Shown: positions 12,201 through 24,100 of the stretch, one piece after another
Layout: every line of letters starts with the position of its first letter
Numbering within the stretch: the stretch's first letter is position 1
Source of the DNA: Mycteria americana
Taxonomy: Eukaryota > Chordata > Aves > Ciconiiformes > Ciconiidae
Direction of reading: 5' to 3'
NCBI RefSeq assembly: GCF_035582795.1
Contig: NC_134365.1
Span: forward strand, 138,287,077 to 138,351,076
Length of the DNA: 64,000 bases
The notes under the pieces: generated by a model
Database searches by the model: none
Seen by the model: the letters and a program-made list of their open reading frames with translations, nothing else
Told to the model about the DNA's origin: nothing
Position numbers and translations under genes: made by a program

Positions 12201-15033
12201 TGCTTGACAGAAGTAGGTATAAGAATTTAGGCAAGACTAAAATTCTCAAAGAATGCCTAAAGGCAGGTAATCTTCACCTAAAATGGGGACTGTGAACCAA
12301 AAATGTAAGCACATTTAATGCATGCAACATGATCAAAATATTTAGGTCAAATATCTTTTTACTGTATTTTCTTGCAGGTTCCATGGAAGATATACTTGCT
12401 GTCCTTGCAGTATCTGTCAGATTCTCCTTTCAGATTGTGTCTTCTGACTGCACATTGACTCCAGTAAATTCATGGTTACTAGGAGAAATGGAGTGCACAC
12501 CATTTAAGGAATGCCATGACAACATATTCTGTCATAAGGCGGGAAATGTGTACGGTACAGTTTTTAACTGGACCCTGAAAAATCCATTTGAAGGAGTTCT
12601 AACATTATTTTGCAGGTAAAATTGCTCAAAAAGTGTAGAGTATATTCATCTTGCATACACACTTTTTAAATCTTTACACTATTTCTTGCTGGTACCATAA
12701 ACAACAGCCGAAATCATAACCAATAGGCTTCCAATATGATGGTATGATAACCATCAGCAACAACAGAATTATTTTCAAATTGGAACTATGGGAGAACCTG
12801 AACTGCATTGTTTAATTTTGTCTAGGCTAGAACATCGAATTACAAATAAGTCTAGTCTCCATTAATATCTGCTTGGTACTATTTCTTTAGTTCATTTCAC
12901 TGCACCGTAATTTTATATTCATTTTTCTTACATTATTCTTAGTATAATATATAGCTTTTATTCAACATGTCTTGATTTTTAAAAAAATTCCTTAAGGAGA
13001 TGTTAAAAACAAACAAACACAAATGAACAACAACAAACCCCAAGTTATACTAAATTTAAATTTATTGCTATATCATTTTGTAGCTTAGTACTGTAACATA
13101 AATTTAGTCTAATTTTGTACATGTTTCTGATATATTTATTTCCTATGTACCATGATTTGGAAAAGGAAATAATCTGAAGAGTCTCAATGATTTCCTTTTC
13201 TTATGTAGATTCTTGGACAAATGTCTATAAAATTTCCTAAGCCAGGCTAAACAAGTTAGTAATACTGCCATAATTTACGATTTACCTGGATAAGGCTCAC
13301 AACATAAAAAGTACTTTTCAAGTATTGACAAATGTTGCCTGTCCTGAAGAGTTCAAGCTAAAAAATAAAAGAAAGAAAAGGTATATCTTTTAAGATACTC
13401 TATAGTGAGGTTCAATCTTGTACTCAGATTAGGACTTGATTTCCTCCTTTTATGTAAGAGGAAGGGCTGAAATGTTTAAGAAATCGATCAGTAAAATTTT
13501 AAGCCTCAAGACTTTTGGTTCCTTTTGACAAGTTAAGTTACTTGATACTATTCACTTCTGATCCAATTTTGTATTAATAGTGAGCGGCATGTTTATGGTG
13601 TAACTATGATTGTATTTTCTGTATCTTTTTTTCCCATCTTTGGATTGATCTTTTATCCAGCTAGGATATTTCTGTGTTAGGTGAGAGCTACAGGCTATTC
13701 TTTTTCACAGCCTTTCAGAACCAAAATGCACTATATCTGTTGTAAGTAGTAGAATGTTAAGATAACTAAATTGAAATAGAAGTACTTTGAGGAAGAATGC
13801 CTTTCTGATCTGTGTGACAAAACTAACTACTTAAGGATACTTGTGGGGGTTTTGGAGTTGGTTGGTTTGTTTGTTTGTTTGTTTCAGTGGGTTGTGGGTT
13901 TGGTTGGGTTTTTTTCTGAGATTTTTTTTTTTTTTTCATCAAAAGATATCTTCCAAGGAGTTTATCTGGGCAAACATTGGAAATAACACTTTGGACAAAC
14001 TCTACATTCCTCTTAGAATGAGGAATGTGTCACTGTGTCATATATGCTACACTGGTATCCAGGAGAGTAGGTTCCCTGAAGATTACCAGCACTATTTTAT
14101 CTTGATTTCTTAAAAATCAGACATTCAAAATTATTAAGTGCAACTTTCCCTCTCCAGTGCCCATTTAAAAAAGACAAGATGTGGGCCACTTAATAGCCAT
14201 GCTGTACATACCTATTGATAGTGACAGTCTATGAATATAAATGACTTTTTTCTGCCCCTAAATGTAGACCAGGCAACACATTTCCTTTGTGTTATTACAT
14301 GTGGCCTTCACGTACAATGAATTGCTTCTTAAAGAAACAAGTGATGAACATGTAATCCTAATCTTGGACATATATTTTAGCATAGAATATTTATGTTGCT
14401 GAAGTTTGCTTAGTGTCAGTTCTTTTGATGTACAGTGGCTAGTGTGCATGCCATTAGAAAGCCCTTGCTTACTCTTGCGTGTACGGTACACATAATACTT
14501 AACCATGATTAGCATAAGTTTTTCCCTGTTTGATTTAACATAGCTTTGTTTTATTTTCCACTACAGAATTTTGAAGATACAAGGTAGCTTTAATAATAAT
14601 CTTATTTTACAGAAACCTGACTGTCTTGTTCCAGTGCCTTCATAGCCTTACTAGAGTTCTCCCACCAAGCTGTGACGTAAAACTCCTGAGATCTCGAAGC
14701 AAAGGTGTACTTACCGAACAGTTAGCACTGGCTTTGGAAAAAGAAATCCTCACCTTGAGGAGTTCTTTCTCCTCAAAAGAAAGTAAAGCTGAAAACAGTT
14801 TGACATGGGGGAATGAGCCTGGCAAGAAAACCAGTGATGCTCCTGTGGCTTCTTTACTGGACAGTGAGGAAGGAGTTCAGCAATTCAGAAAGAAGCTTCA
14901 GAATGAACGGGAAGAGAGTGTGCTAAGTATGAATCAAACAATGAATGGTGCCCTTTACCAGGAAATTGCTTTGAAAATAGCAGAAGCTCAGCTCAGTTCA
15001 GATATGATTGTGTGGAGACTGAGCAAGTCCTAG
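1..15033 (+). CDS. FANCB: FANCB, 3' portion (8 exons, 5' end outside the window)
   Basis: Fanconi anaemia group B protein acts in the nucleus. With FANCL and FAAP100 it forms the catalytic module of the Fanconi core complex, which monoubiquitinates FANCD2-FANCI during DNA interstrand cross-link repair (established knowledge). Seen here: exons 1-215, 1176-1328, 1850-1942, 7768-7896, 8780-8946, 11077-11531, 12378-12615 and 14613-15033. All have GT donors and AG acceptors with compatible phases, giving 622 residues and a TAG stop. Recognition rests on stretches such as [50 protein letters not shown] and [13 protein letters not shown], recalled from vertebrate FANCB. Human FANCB has about 859 residues, so roughly the first 240 are missing to the left. 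No conventional catalytic domain is expected; the basic PPPKKMKL run could be a nuclear localisation signal (inference). The gene converges on GLRA2. Confidence 0.96.
216..1175 (+). other. FANCB: FANCB intron, no features seen
   Basis: AT-rich unique-looking DNA with consensus splice borders. I see no repeats or RNA genes. The short intron 1329-1849 that follows the next exon is likewise featureless apart from the T-rich acceptor tract. Confidence 0.85.
1176..1328 (+). CDS. FANCB: FANCB exon ([11 protein letters not shown]...)
   Basis: A 51-codon exon, phase 0 at both ends. It is preceded by a pyrimidine-rich tract ending CTACTGTAG and followed by GTAAGT. It encodes one of the best conserved blocks of FANCB, the [18 protein letters not shown] segment. 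The first codon is GTG (Val), not an initiator. Residues 72-122 of the visible protein. Confidence 0.96.
1850..1942 (+). CDS. FANCB: FANCB short exon
   Basis: A 31-codon exon with a T-rich acceptor (TTTTTTTAG) and donor GTTTGT, phase 0 at both ends. It encodes a poorly conserved linker ([15 protein letters not shown]...). The call depends mainly on splice sites, phase and position between two strongly recognised exons. Residues 123-153. Confidence 0.88.
2121..2208. repeat. 44-bp tandem duplication
   Basis: Two adjacent 44-bp units (2121-2164 and 2165-2208) agree at about 37 of 44 positions. Both contain ATTTGGGT and AGAAGGGTC/GGAAGGGTC blocks followed by TAATTTAATTTT or its near match. It is an old local duplication inside a FANCB intron. 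Confidence 0.85.
2803..2820. repeat. Poly(A) run
   Basis: About 18 consecutive A bases in a FANCB intron. No recognisable retroposon lies immediately upstream, so I treat it as a simple repeat. Confidence 0.8.
3215..3263 (+). mobile_element. Probable old CR1 3' tail
   Basis: The stretch GACCTCTTGAGGTCCCTTCC followed by AACCCTGCA is the usual sequence just before the 3' end of many CR1 LINEs. The terminal octamer repeats are decayed and the 5' border is unclear. Confidence 0.5.
6036..7217 (+). mobile_element. 5'-truncated CR1 LINE with reverse transcriptase
   Basis: A non-LTR retrotransposon fragment in the sense orientation of FANCB. It begins inside the ORF2 reverse transcriptase domain (VDKGKAV-like start) and has an early 1-nt frame change near 6060. 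It then reads open from 6115 to 6915, with [14 protein letters not shown] at about 6238-6279 and the catalytic FADD at 6331-6342. Typical CR1 C-terminal motifs follow: [26 protein letters not shown] and [17 protein letters not shown] at 6913 plus a frame change moves the last part ([14 protein letters not shown]) into another frame up to 7135. The 3' end has AAGGTCTTTTCCAACC and two ATTCTGTG/ATTCTATG units. It cannot make a full protein. Confidence 0.95.
6115..7135 (+). pseudogene. CR1 ORF2 remnant (reverse transcriptase, broken)
   Basis: The coding remnant inside the CR1 copy. Only the C-terminal part of ORF2 remains: half of the reverse transcriptase from before the VPQGSVLGP motif, the FADD active-site box and the thumb-like C-terminal region. 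The N-terminal endonuclease is absent. The frame is interrupted at 6913-6915 and resumes in the next frame from about 6920. It is mobile-element debris, not a host gene. Confidence 0.9.
7768..7896 (+). CDS. FANCB: FANCB exon ([13 protein letters not shown]...)
   Basis: A 43-codon exon after acceptor TTTTACAG, ending before GTAAAA, phase 0 at both ends. It carries the charged helical segment [19 protein letters not shown], matching the FRELRQHLLLKEK region I recall in human FANCB. Residues 154-196. Confidence 0.95.
7897..8779 (+). other. FANCB: FANCB intron, no features seen
   Basis: An AT-rich intron with a GTAAAA donor and a weak TTCTGTAAG acceptor. No repeat or RNA gene was recognised. Confidence 0.85.
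8780..8946 (+). CDS. FANCB: FANCB exon (…[13 protein letters not shown])
   Basis: A 167-nt exon starting in phase 0 and ending two bases into a Leu codon (TT|G), so it joins the next exon in phase. The donor is GTAAGT. The acceptor is a weaker-looking TTCTGTAAG preceded by an A-rich run. The end encodes the conserved DSLVVGVK motif. Residues 197-251. It is too short to stand out as an open frame and was found by joining phases. Confidence 0.93.
8947..11076 (+). other. FANCB: FANCB intron (2.1 kb) with MIR-like SINE
   Basis: It holds the MIR-like element at 10135-10265. A stretch at about 10780-10880 resembles an old amniote interspersed repeat (TGAGGCATCTAACTCC, then GAAAATTCAG), but that match is weak. 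The rest is unique AT-rich DNA. Confidence 0.8.
10135..10265 (+). mobile_element. MIR-like ancient SINE
   Basis: The order of blocks follows the MIR core and tail. CCCCATTTTTACAGTTGAGA comes first, then a GTGAAG...GTCATTTGTCAAAGGTTACC section (equivalent to AAGTGACTTGCCCAAGGTCAC), then GCAGAACCTAGGTCTTCTG (equivalent to CAGAGC...GAACCCAGGTCT) and CAGTTCAGTACTATA. The copy is strongly diverged, as expected for an insertion predating the bird-mammal split. Recognition is from memory of the consensus. Confidence 0.72.
11077..11531 (+). CDS. FANCB: FANCB largest exon in the window
   Basis: A 455-nt exon after acceptor TTTTCACAG, with donor GTAAAT, ending one base into a Gly codon. It encodes [13 protein letters not shown], a basic PPPKKMKL cluster, and the conserved [14 protein letters not shown] and [12 protein letters not shown] segments. 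The open frame runs upstream to 10988, but that part is intron. Residues 252-403. Confidence 0.96.
11532..12377 (+). other. FANCB: FANCB intron, no features seen
   Basis: AT-rich. No repeats or RNA genes recognised. Confidence 0.85.
12378..12615 (+). CDS. FANCB: FANCB penultimate exon
   Basis: A 238-nt exon after acceptor TTTTCTTGCAG, with donor GTAAAA. It completes a Gly codon at its start and leaves AG of an Arg codon at its end. It encodes [17 protein letters not shown], then [21 protein letters not shown], matching the YGTLFTWKQRTPFEG block recalled from human FANCB. Residues 404-482. Confidence 0.96.
12616..14612 (+). other. FANCB: FANCB last intron with T/G-rich tract
   Basis: A 2-kb AT-rich intron. 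The only notable structure is a low-complexity T/G-rich stretch at 13845-13936, with five TTTG units and a run of about 15 T. Confidence 0.85.
13845..13936. repeat. T/G-rich low-complexity tract with (TTTG)5 and T15
   Basis: TTTG units at 13865-13884, GGTTTGGTTGGG-type sequence, then T15 at 13922-13936. It is simple sequence in the last FANCB intron. Confidence 0.85.
14613..15033 (+). CDS. FANCB: FANCB last exon with stop codon
   Basis: A 421-nt exon after acceptor ATTTTACAG. It completes the Arg codon and reads [17 protein letters not shown], then a Glu/Lys-rich helical region with [17 protein letters not shown], and ends at TAG (15031-15033). The C-terminus ends within a few residues of the human protein as I recall it. 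Residues 483-622. Confidence 0.97.
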
Positions 15034-15057
15034 AAACTATTCACTAAATTTATTTCA

Positions 15058-15063
15058 AATAAA
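15058..15063 (+). terminator. FANCB: FANCB polyadenylation signal, proximal
   Basis: AATAAA 25 nt after the stop codon. A second AATAAA follows at 15087-15092 before a T-rich stretch, so the 3' UTR is probably only about 50-80 nt long. Confidence 0.7.
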
Positions 15064-15086
15064 GTTTTATTAAAATTATACTACTA

Positions 15087-15092
15087 AATAAA
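15087..15092 (+). terminator. FANCB: FANCB polyadenylation signal, distal
   Basis: A second AATAAA, 54 nt after the stop. It is followed by a T-rich stretch and a CA dinucleotide suitable for cleavage near 15105. Which of the two signals dominates cannot be told from sequence. Confidence 0.6.
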
Positions 15093-15109
15093 ATTTATTT
15101 TTTCATGAG

Positions 15110-18100
15110 TACTTCTATTACTTCTTATTCTATAGCTCAGTTATTTCTACAGATAAATACTGGTATTTTGGTTGATGACTTGTAGCTGGCTTGGCAAGAA
15201 TTTAATATTAAAGATAGCTGAGTCATTATTTTGTTACAGATTTCAAAAGTATTGTTTTTAAGGTATTTTCTAATAAGTCCTATTCCAAAATCATAATTCA
15301 TGAACTATAAATAAACTATTTCAGAAAAAAATTAACAAGCATGTACTGTTTCAAATAGTCCTATTAAACTTGAAAGATGACTGTTTACATGGGTAAAACA
15401 AGCTTTTTTTAGAAATCTTAAGACAGCTATAGAAAGGATCTAAGTTAAGCAACCAATTTTAATTCATAATTTCAGTATGGGGTTTGACAAATATAAAGAA
15501 GAGGCAGCTTATCTTCGTGATATATCAAGCCTTTTGAAAAACTTTTCATGATACCACTTGAGGAAGAAAACTCTGTACCTTGCAGCCTATCTTCTACAGT
15601 CCACCCTCAGATCTGAGAGACTTTGGAGTATTTACTGGAGCTGGAGAACCAGATCAGGCCTCTTACAAAATTTCAAGAACACATGAAGATTCACTCTGTA
15701 ATAAAACGCCTTCAGGTCTGAGAGGTCCATTCCCACACAGAATCTAGTGGTAGGGCTAATCTCATGGCTAAATCTTGGAGGAAACTGTCCTTCCTTGGAC
15801 GTTAACCTAGCTTCAGTGTCAGAAGATTTGTTTGCTTGTTCCCTGAGTCATAAATGATTGTCTGCTGATACTAGCTGCTCAGTGGTTTTGGCCTGTCTCA
15901 AGGATTTTATATAATGGGCAACTCTTTGCCTATTATTCCTCCCTTCTCTGGTTTGAACAAGATACCGCCTATGCATCCAGGAAGAGAACTTGCAGGTACT
16001 ACTTGCTGAGGTAGTTACTTTTTAATAATTTTTTTCCACCATTTTTCAGCTTCATGAGGGGTGGAAAGCTTAGAAAATCCCAAATCACAATAATTTGCTT
16101 CCTTTTATCTCTGCTTTATGTAAGAAAAACATTCCTAGTGTTTGTCACCATTTTTCTAAAGTTGTCAAAATTTTGCTTTTTAGTTTTCCTGTAAACAAAG
16201 TTTTAATAGTTAACATCTGCAGCATGCACTCTGACAATAAAAGTTTGGCAGGAAGAATGGAAGATATTTATTGACTCAAAGGAACACTGATGACATTTCA
16301 GAATAATTCTATATCTTTTTTTCATCAGAAAGTTCAACTTCTGTATGTATGTCCTCCAGAAGCATTACAGTGGTGGTGTTTTTCAGTCCAAGGTGTCTTC
16401 TCACACTGGCAACAGGAGTAAACCAATGCACATCTAAACGCAAAACAGTAGCTAGAAAAACAGTAAATAAGAGAACACTGTGCTTTATAAGTTCAACGCA
16501 GTTTAGTGACGTAGTCTCACTTTTGAGATACTCAAAATATCCCTTTGAGATACTCAATGTCTCCTTTTTTGGCTATATAGAAGGGAATTTTTGCATTAAG
16601 ATATCAAGAATGCCTTAAGAAATTGTCACAGGTATTTGAAACTCAGTATTTACTGGATGAGAAAGAATCATTAAAAAAAACCCCTTTCTTTGTTAAGCTG
16701 CAATTCTGTTCAGCCCATAGGCAAAGCTTAAGAGCTCATTGTCAGGGCTTGGCAGTCAGTTGTCACTGGAATTTCCAGAAGAAAGTCCCTGATTATAAAC
16801 ACTTAAATGAAGTGAAAAATCTGGAAGTGCAATCCTGTAGCTTGCAGCTAAGGGCAAGACCTTGGTAAACCAGCTGAGCAGAAACTTTCAGAGCAACAAA
16901 GCCATTCAGCTCAGGGCACCTGAAGGAGTTTGTGCAAAGCAGTGTAAACAGTCCAGCAGTTGATTTTTATTAGTGCTACTGTAGCAGCCTGGTGTCATGT
17001 TGTAACTAACCATCGTATGTCTGTCTGTCTGTCTTTAAAGAGAAACTTCCACTTGTGTTCTCATCCCTTTATTGAACTAGAAGAGTGGGACAAATGAAGA
17101 GAAGCTGCTAATGACGGCAGTTGCCAGTTTTTAATTCTATGGAACTGTTACTTAAAAGAAGCAAACAGTGAAATCACAGAAGTGTAGAAGTGAAATTATT
17201 CGAGTAGAATAATAATGCATACAACAACATGTTCCTACTAAAGAGTCTTTCCAGAGACATGAATGCTTAGTTTGCATGTCATCAGATGAGATCGTTAAAA
17301 GCTTTCCTAACAGCTCTAAGATTCCTGGGAGTAGTTCTTCAACTGACTAGTAATGCACAATGACAAGGCACAACTTTCAGTGGTAGTGATGCAATTGGTA
17401 GGTGTATTGCATATGCGTGGGAGATACTTCTATGTGCCAAGATCTAAAGGTCTGCTGGAAATACTTGGAAGGTTTATGCTGGTATGGGGTTTTTTTGGCC
17501 AGGAATCATGGAAAAACAGAGCGGGTTTGAACAAAGGTTCAGGCTTTCTAGAATCTTATCTTGAAGTGGCAGCAGCAGGAATTTTGCTGAGAGATAATTG
17601 CTTTCCTAAACTTGCCTTTCAGAAGTAAAAGCAACTGGAGGTGTTAACCTTCAGTTTATTTGGTCTGTCGTGATGATTAATCTCAGCACATGCTGGTGTT
17701 GAAATGGAGAGTCCAAATTGCACGGACTAGGAAAACTGGTTAGGTTGGCTCACTAGGTTTCCGTCATAAACACTTGGAGTCCTATTTTCTGGACTTGCAA
17801 GAAAGTCTTGGAAGTGAGTTCTTGCATAGAGTGAGTTCTGCCAGTACTTCTTTGAGCACGTCATTTGAGAAATGAAATCAGGTAGTGGCAGCAGCAGTCC
17901 TAGTTACTGGGGATTAGTATTGCCAAGAAATAACTGATAAAATAGTTGGATGCTTGATTCTGTAAATTCCCTTTTCCATGCCAGCAGATCAAGTTGGGAG
18001 AGATACAGATCACAATGAACAGAAGGCTTTTTGTTACTAAAGCTGTTACTAATAGCAGATAACTTCACGCAACACAATCACTTACTCGCACACTCGTAAT

Positions 18101-21100
18101 TACTCTGTAGGAGCAACAACTGGGAGGCCAATCCCAACCCCTGGGACTTCCGGCTCCTACGTAGGTAGTTTAGAAAGTCCCTCAAAGAAACTTTTGCTTC
18201 CTTAGGTGTGTATATGTAATCCTGTATTTTTTTTTGTCTGCATATAGGAACCGCTACCTGCTTGTACGTGATACGAGTGAATGCAATGCATGGTTGATAC
18301 TAATGTGGGTAGTGGCTTTGTACACAGCTAGCAGGCTCTTGGTGTTCTGAATTTATCAGTTCTGGTGGATTTAACAGGCCAACCAGTCTCTAGAGCTTAC
18401 CAGTTCCTGGGAGACTTTCACATGCTGCTTCTCAGCATGTACTCTTCTTCTCCTCAGCCTGCTGCTTGCTGGCAGCCATTTCTCTATCCAGAGCTGTAGA
18501 ACCCCTTCACACAAACTTGCACAGAAGGGGCCTTCATCACATATAAACTTTTGACAAGGTAGTAAAATTATGCCCAAAGCCGACTTGTCTTGACCTCAAA
18601 GGGTCAAGAAAACATAGGTTTGATTTCTGAAAACCAGCAGATGTCAGTGGTTTCTGGCAGGTATCTGTAGGAATGGTTCCAGTCGTCTGGCCAGGGCAGT
18701 GATCAGCATGTAGATATGTACCATGCGATGGCTCTATTACCACCTGTTTCAAAACATTGGGATGCAAAAGGGAAGCCTGGTGTAGGAAGCATGAGCTGTC
18801 ATGCCTAAATGCACTCTTATGTCCATCTTAGCACTTTTAAAGTCAGTATGATTTCAGGCCCTAAGAAGAGGGATTGTGTGTCAGAGAACTTTGTTTTTCC
18901 AGCCAAGTTGGTATAATAAATAAATTTACTTATTATAGTGATTTTTCTCTGTTGTTCTCAGGCAGGAGAAATCTGTCTGCTCTAGAGCAGTCTCTGTTGG
19001 ACAGCAATATTTCCTTTCTAAGTTTGTGTGTGTCTGTGTATGTATGTATTTCAGATCAATCAATAGGCTGCCGGGTTGTTCATGGTAGTGAGAGTTAAGC
19101 CTTCTCTCTCAGCTACTAATTTTTGTTTTCCCACAGCTTTTGACAATTTGGGAACTGTGGCAGTCTTATGACTGCTCTCTTCTGAATCATGCTGACTCTG
19201 CTAAGACAAAATGATAATGCTAGCATGTTTATCCATGAGTGAGTTATTAGAGACTATTAACTAAGATGATAGGGTCACCAAAAGGAGTATGCAAATAGTG
19301 GTAGTTTTCTTATCCTTCCTTCTCTACTTCCCTGGGAGAGATGAAGTTTTAAAGAAGTGGAAGGTAAATGTCAATGCAATGATTTAAAATCTTGACTAGA
19401 TGTAAAGGCATGGGTTTGAGCATTTTGTTGTTGTTGTTGTTAGTTTCTTTCAGGTTTTGATTGGGTTTTTTTCAGTACTCTCTTCTCTGCACTCTAGGTA
19501 TGCCACTGGGTAGGAACAAGGTGATCATCTTGATGAGTACGTAGTAGGAGTTTCTAGACAAGAGAAAAGCTGTACCAAATCCTCCCAGGGGAAAGGGAAA
19601 AGAGTAGGAGGTTTAATGCTGCTCTTTAGTCATACTAATTATTGCTTTAAGGAGGTGATACTACTTTGGTCTTTTCTGTGACCTCAAGTTTCTGGTATGT
19701 GACAACCTTACCCCTTGAATGTATTGAGAAATTCATAATTCGTAGGTGCAAGATGGCAGCTGCATGTTTATAAACCACTTTGTTAGAGCAAAGACTGCCA
19801 AAGTGTCAGGGTTGTATCGGTCCAGTTCCTGCCTGAAGTCCTACATTCACAAAACCCTGTTGCTTAACTGTGCTATTTAGGTCAGATCCACAGGTTGGTA
19901 AAGCAGTCTCAGGTTAACTAATCCTCCTCCTTATTGTCTAAATGGAGAGGTGGTGAATCATTTGCCCGGCTGTAATCCTTACCTGCGCAGAGAGGCATAA
20001 AGGTAGGTGCTTTGTAATGAGTCCTTCAAACCAGCGTGCACTGCCTCTGTGCCTGCCCCCTTTCCTCTCCCCACAGCCCCAGTTACCGGCTTGAACCGAA
20101 CGTGTGATGGCTTCTTTTGTAATCCTGCCTTTGAAACGTTCCCGAGCACGAGGGGAAAAGCAGAAGCTGCCAAAACCTTCTAAAATTCATGGTTGGTGGG
20201 AGTCTGCCGTTTCTGTACAGTCTGTACTATTCCCTCTGCACAGGCTCTACCGACGGTGTATTTTGAGAGCCTTCATGCTTTCCCTCCCCCTCTCGCCCCA
20301 GTGATCAAAATGCTGAAGACCAAAAAGACAACCACTTCTAAAATGCAAAAATTAACTTTGCCTCCCTTTATCATGTAGGAAACAGGTATATTTTCTTTTC
20401 CAAGGGATACAGCTCTGCTAAATCAGATAATCAGATAAAAATCAGGTCCCTGATGCAAGCTTTCAAGTGCCTGGGGCACTCGAGCAATTAACTGTCTAAC
20501 ATAGAAAAAACATTTCCTCTCCACACCCCTGACACACACACCCTCCCCCCCGGCTCAGTACTTCATGACTCTTTATGATAATAAACTGTTGGATTCTTTT
20601 TTTTAAGCTTTCTGCAATTAAGCCTCATTCTTAATTCAACTCCACTTATTGGCAGTGGATTTTGATGCTGCCTACAACATTTTAAACCTTTGCTGTAATT
20701 TTGCCTCTTCTCAACCTCATTTAAGAAAATTCAGCACTCATTGGATGTGTTAGTATACTACTACAATTTTTAATCTTTGTTTGGATGTGAATTTTTAATA
20801 CACAAGCTTTGTAGAAATCCAGAGAGGAGTGACTTTCTGGGGGTTTTGGCTGAATCTTTCTCCTTCCTTTTTCCAAAGTAGTATGAAATTTCTTAATGAT
20901 CAAATCATCCAGGTGTCTCCGAATGCAGATAACATGTACCAGCTTCTTTAATCCCCCCTAACCAGTTGCACAAGATAGTTACATCAGAGAAATCAGAGAA
21001 AATCATGTAACATTGTAGGTATGTTTATTTTTCAACACAACTGCAAGAAGAAACGATACGGGACAGTCAGATCAGTTCAGCACTCTTCGCTGTTTGTCAG

Positions 21101-24100
21101 CTTTTTTGTGTGTGTTTGTCAGCATAGTCTAAATTAATCACCGCCAGCAGCTGTTGGATTTGGAGATCCCATGAACTTTCTTAGAATATGCAGTGTGGGT
21201 AAGAATTAATTCACATTTGTGATCTCATTCATTAGATTATGAATTCTCACCCAAGCTGGAGAGTCAGTGTAGCGGCCACTTTGTATGTAGGAGTGGGGTT
21301 GTCTTTCACCATCCCGTCCAAAGGCTGTCCGTGAATTAATGACAGGAAGATAAATACAACCACCATCCTATGAATAACAGCAATTGCCACCTCAGCAGGA
21401 ACAGAGCTGAAATTACAGGTTCCAGCAGGAGATAATCACCAATCGCCTAATGCTGATGGTTTCACTGGGATTATTTTTCCCTAATGATGTCCCTAACTTT
21501 CTCAAAGTACATGATTTGTATTTAGTTACCCAAACACGGCATTTCAGTTGTGATTATTTAACTAAAACGCTCAAGAATGTATAATTTCCGTTTACTCCAT
21601 GTGGTTTCAAGTCATGTGCACTGCAGCATATTTTACCTGCCACTTGGCCAGAGGAGTGCCTGTGTAAATGCAGAAATGAAAAAAATTATATTCCTGAGGT
21701 AATATCTTAGTGTTTTCATCTCACTGCAAAACTAAGTGAACTTTTCCAATGCAAAGTACCTCAGGAGTGCACACCACCTTCTCAATAAATGTCATATTTT
21801 TTTAGCTAGAGGTCAGCTTCTAGTAATTTTATGGAAAGAATATATCAGTATGATTCTTTTCAAAGTATCTCACTTTCAAAAATGTGCTCTGAATGCATAT
21901 ATTATTGCTTGATGACTGATACACATTTCACCCAAAGTCTGTAAAAAACATGATACTTTATTACTGGGGTGTTTTACTCCAGAAAGAAATTGCTAATTTA
22001 AAAACTTTTCCCTTTTTTTAGGATTGAACAATGAAATAGACTTGGCAGAAATAACCAAAGATGATGAATAAATGATCCCTGCTTATTGCATTTTTGCGAA
22101 CATGAATATATTGTCTTCTGAAGTTATAACTAGATAATCCACTGAAATAACATAAACTGTATAATCTTCTCTGAAAAAGAAAATTACTGAAAAGGCTTGG
22201 GGAATGAATAAATCCCGACTCTATTTTCCCACCAAAGAGATCGGAATTTGCGCAATCTAGTGTATTTTCTTGATAAATTGACATGTTGTAGGCAAAAAGA
22301 GGATGAAGAACAGAGGAGTCTGTCATTTTGAAATGGAGTCCTTCTGTGCTAAGTACTCTTTCTTACTGGCTGTTGAAAACACTTGGAGTGAATTGGATTC
22401 TTTAAAAATCCACATTAACCTTCTCCAAATTAGTAGCATGTCTGAACAGTAGCACATTAACAGTATCAATGATCCAGGATTTGAATGTTTTAAGTGACTG
22501 CAGATAGCCTGAGGTTATAATAATGACTACTTTAACACTGTCTGAAGTGCATTTTTTTTGAAGTTACTGGAATTTGTGGCATATTAGACAGCTCATACAC
22601 ATGTAAATCTACTAGTGATACAGCTAATCTGGGGAGAACTCACTTCTCACACTGCCATGTGCCGTTCATGGGCCATCATCTTGCCCCGTACTATTTCTAA
22701 TGCCTTCTTAATACGGGTTGTTGAACCCACCCCACATACCTCCCATGATAGCATTGCAGCTGTGGAATTTAATTTTTGCTGTACGCCTAAAAACTAAGAC
22801 TATTTGCTTTTAAAATCATAAAACCTTTGACATGTCAGAATTTTTTGTTCATATGGCTGGGAGGTGGCAATTCATCTGTGTACAGCTATAACTGTCCTTC
22901 CCCTCTGCATGTCAATTTTTAAACCTCTTGGGATCCAGTGCAATGCCTCCTGTTCTCCACTACTTTCCCTTTCCCCACCCTGAACTCCTTTTTAGACCTT
23001 GTACGCTCCTTGAATTAAATCTTGGCCTCATCCAAGACAATGGCAAGGCTTTCTGAGCGCGTCCAAGGCCTGGACATCCCTGTCATGATTCAGAATCTGC
23101 TTTTTGTCTCAGCAGGGGGGCTTAGTGGGTTTCACAGACCCAGATTCACAAATATTCTACCCCTTTGCCCAGGCTTTTATCAGGAGTTAGTGTAATTTTT
23201 TAGTAGGTACAACTTGGCTGAATTTCCGAAGTTAAAGGCAGAGAACTAATAAATTATAAACACAGCAATAAATTTAGACTTGCGTTTATTTTGCAGTTAG
23301 TCACTGTTTATTTGAGTCTCTGTTCTTACTTATTTTTTATTTACGCTGGCAACAGATGTGATGCTTCAATTTTATTTGAAATTGTTTGCAATAAAGCTGG
23401 CCAATAACGTGCCTATATTCAATAAGGTAACAATACAGCTTGTTGTAGTCATTGATAATGGTATTTCAGGTTGTAAATCTTCATGGCAAACTGCACATTT
23501 TGAGGACTGAATGAACAAATACTAAAATACATGTGCTTTGAATACCAAAGGTGTGCTGGAAAAGAAAACCGGATTTCAGTCATGAACGATGAGGAATCAT
23601 TAAAGTTATGCATAATTTCAGGGCAAGGAAACACCATTCCTTTTTCAAGTTATAGTAGAAATACTATATGGGTTTTTTTCCTTTTAGGTTCAAGTTCTTT
23701 TAATATCATAGCAAAGGAATAAAGATACGTTTTATTAGTAGTTCATGTTTCCAACTTCTAACATAAAGTTTTGGAGACACAAAGAGTAGCTCAAAAGCTA
23801 AATAGTCCTTACTGATACTCGACTAAACATATCCAGAAGGAATTATCAAATGGTTTTGAGTGTGCCAACCAAAACATAAGGACTTTTCTTGCCATTACCC
23901 TCCTACTGAAAAATCACTCAACTTCCCTATGACAGGTACTATTAAGTGAAAAAGCAATATTGAAATAATTAGTGTAGTTAAGCTATTTCTCTTACGAGTT
24001 TGAAAGACAAAGAACACAAGCATTAGGCCACCAGCGAGCTAGCTGTAGGGTATTATGAGGTGATTTTGGTGATTTGTGGGACTGCAATTTGGGAATCAGC

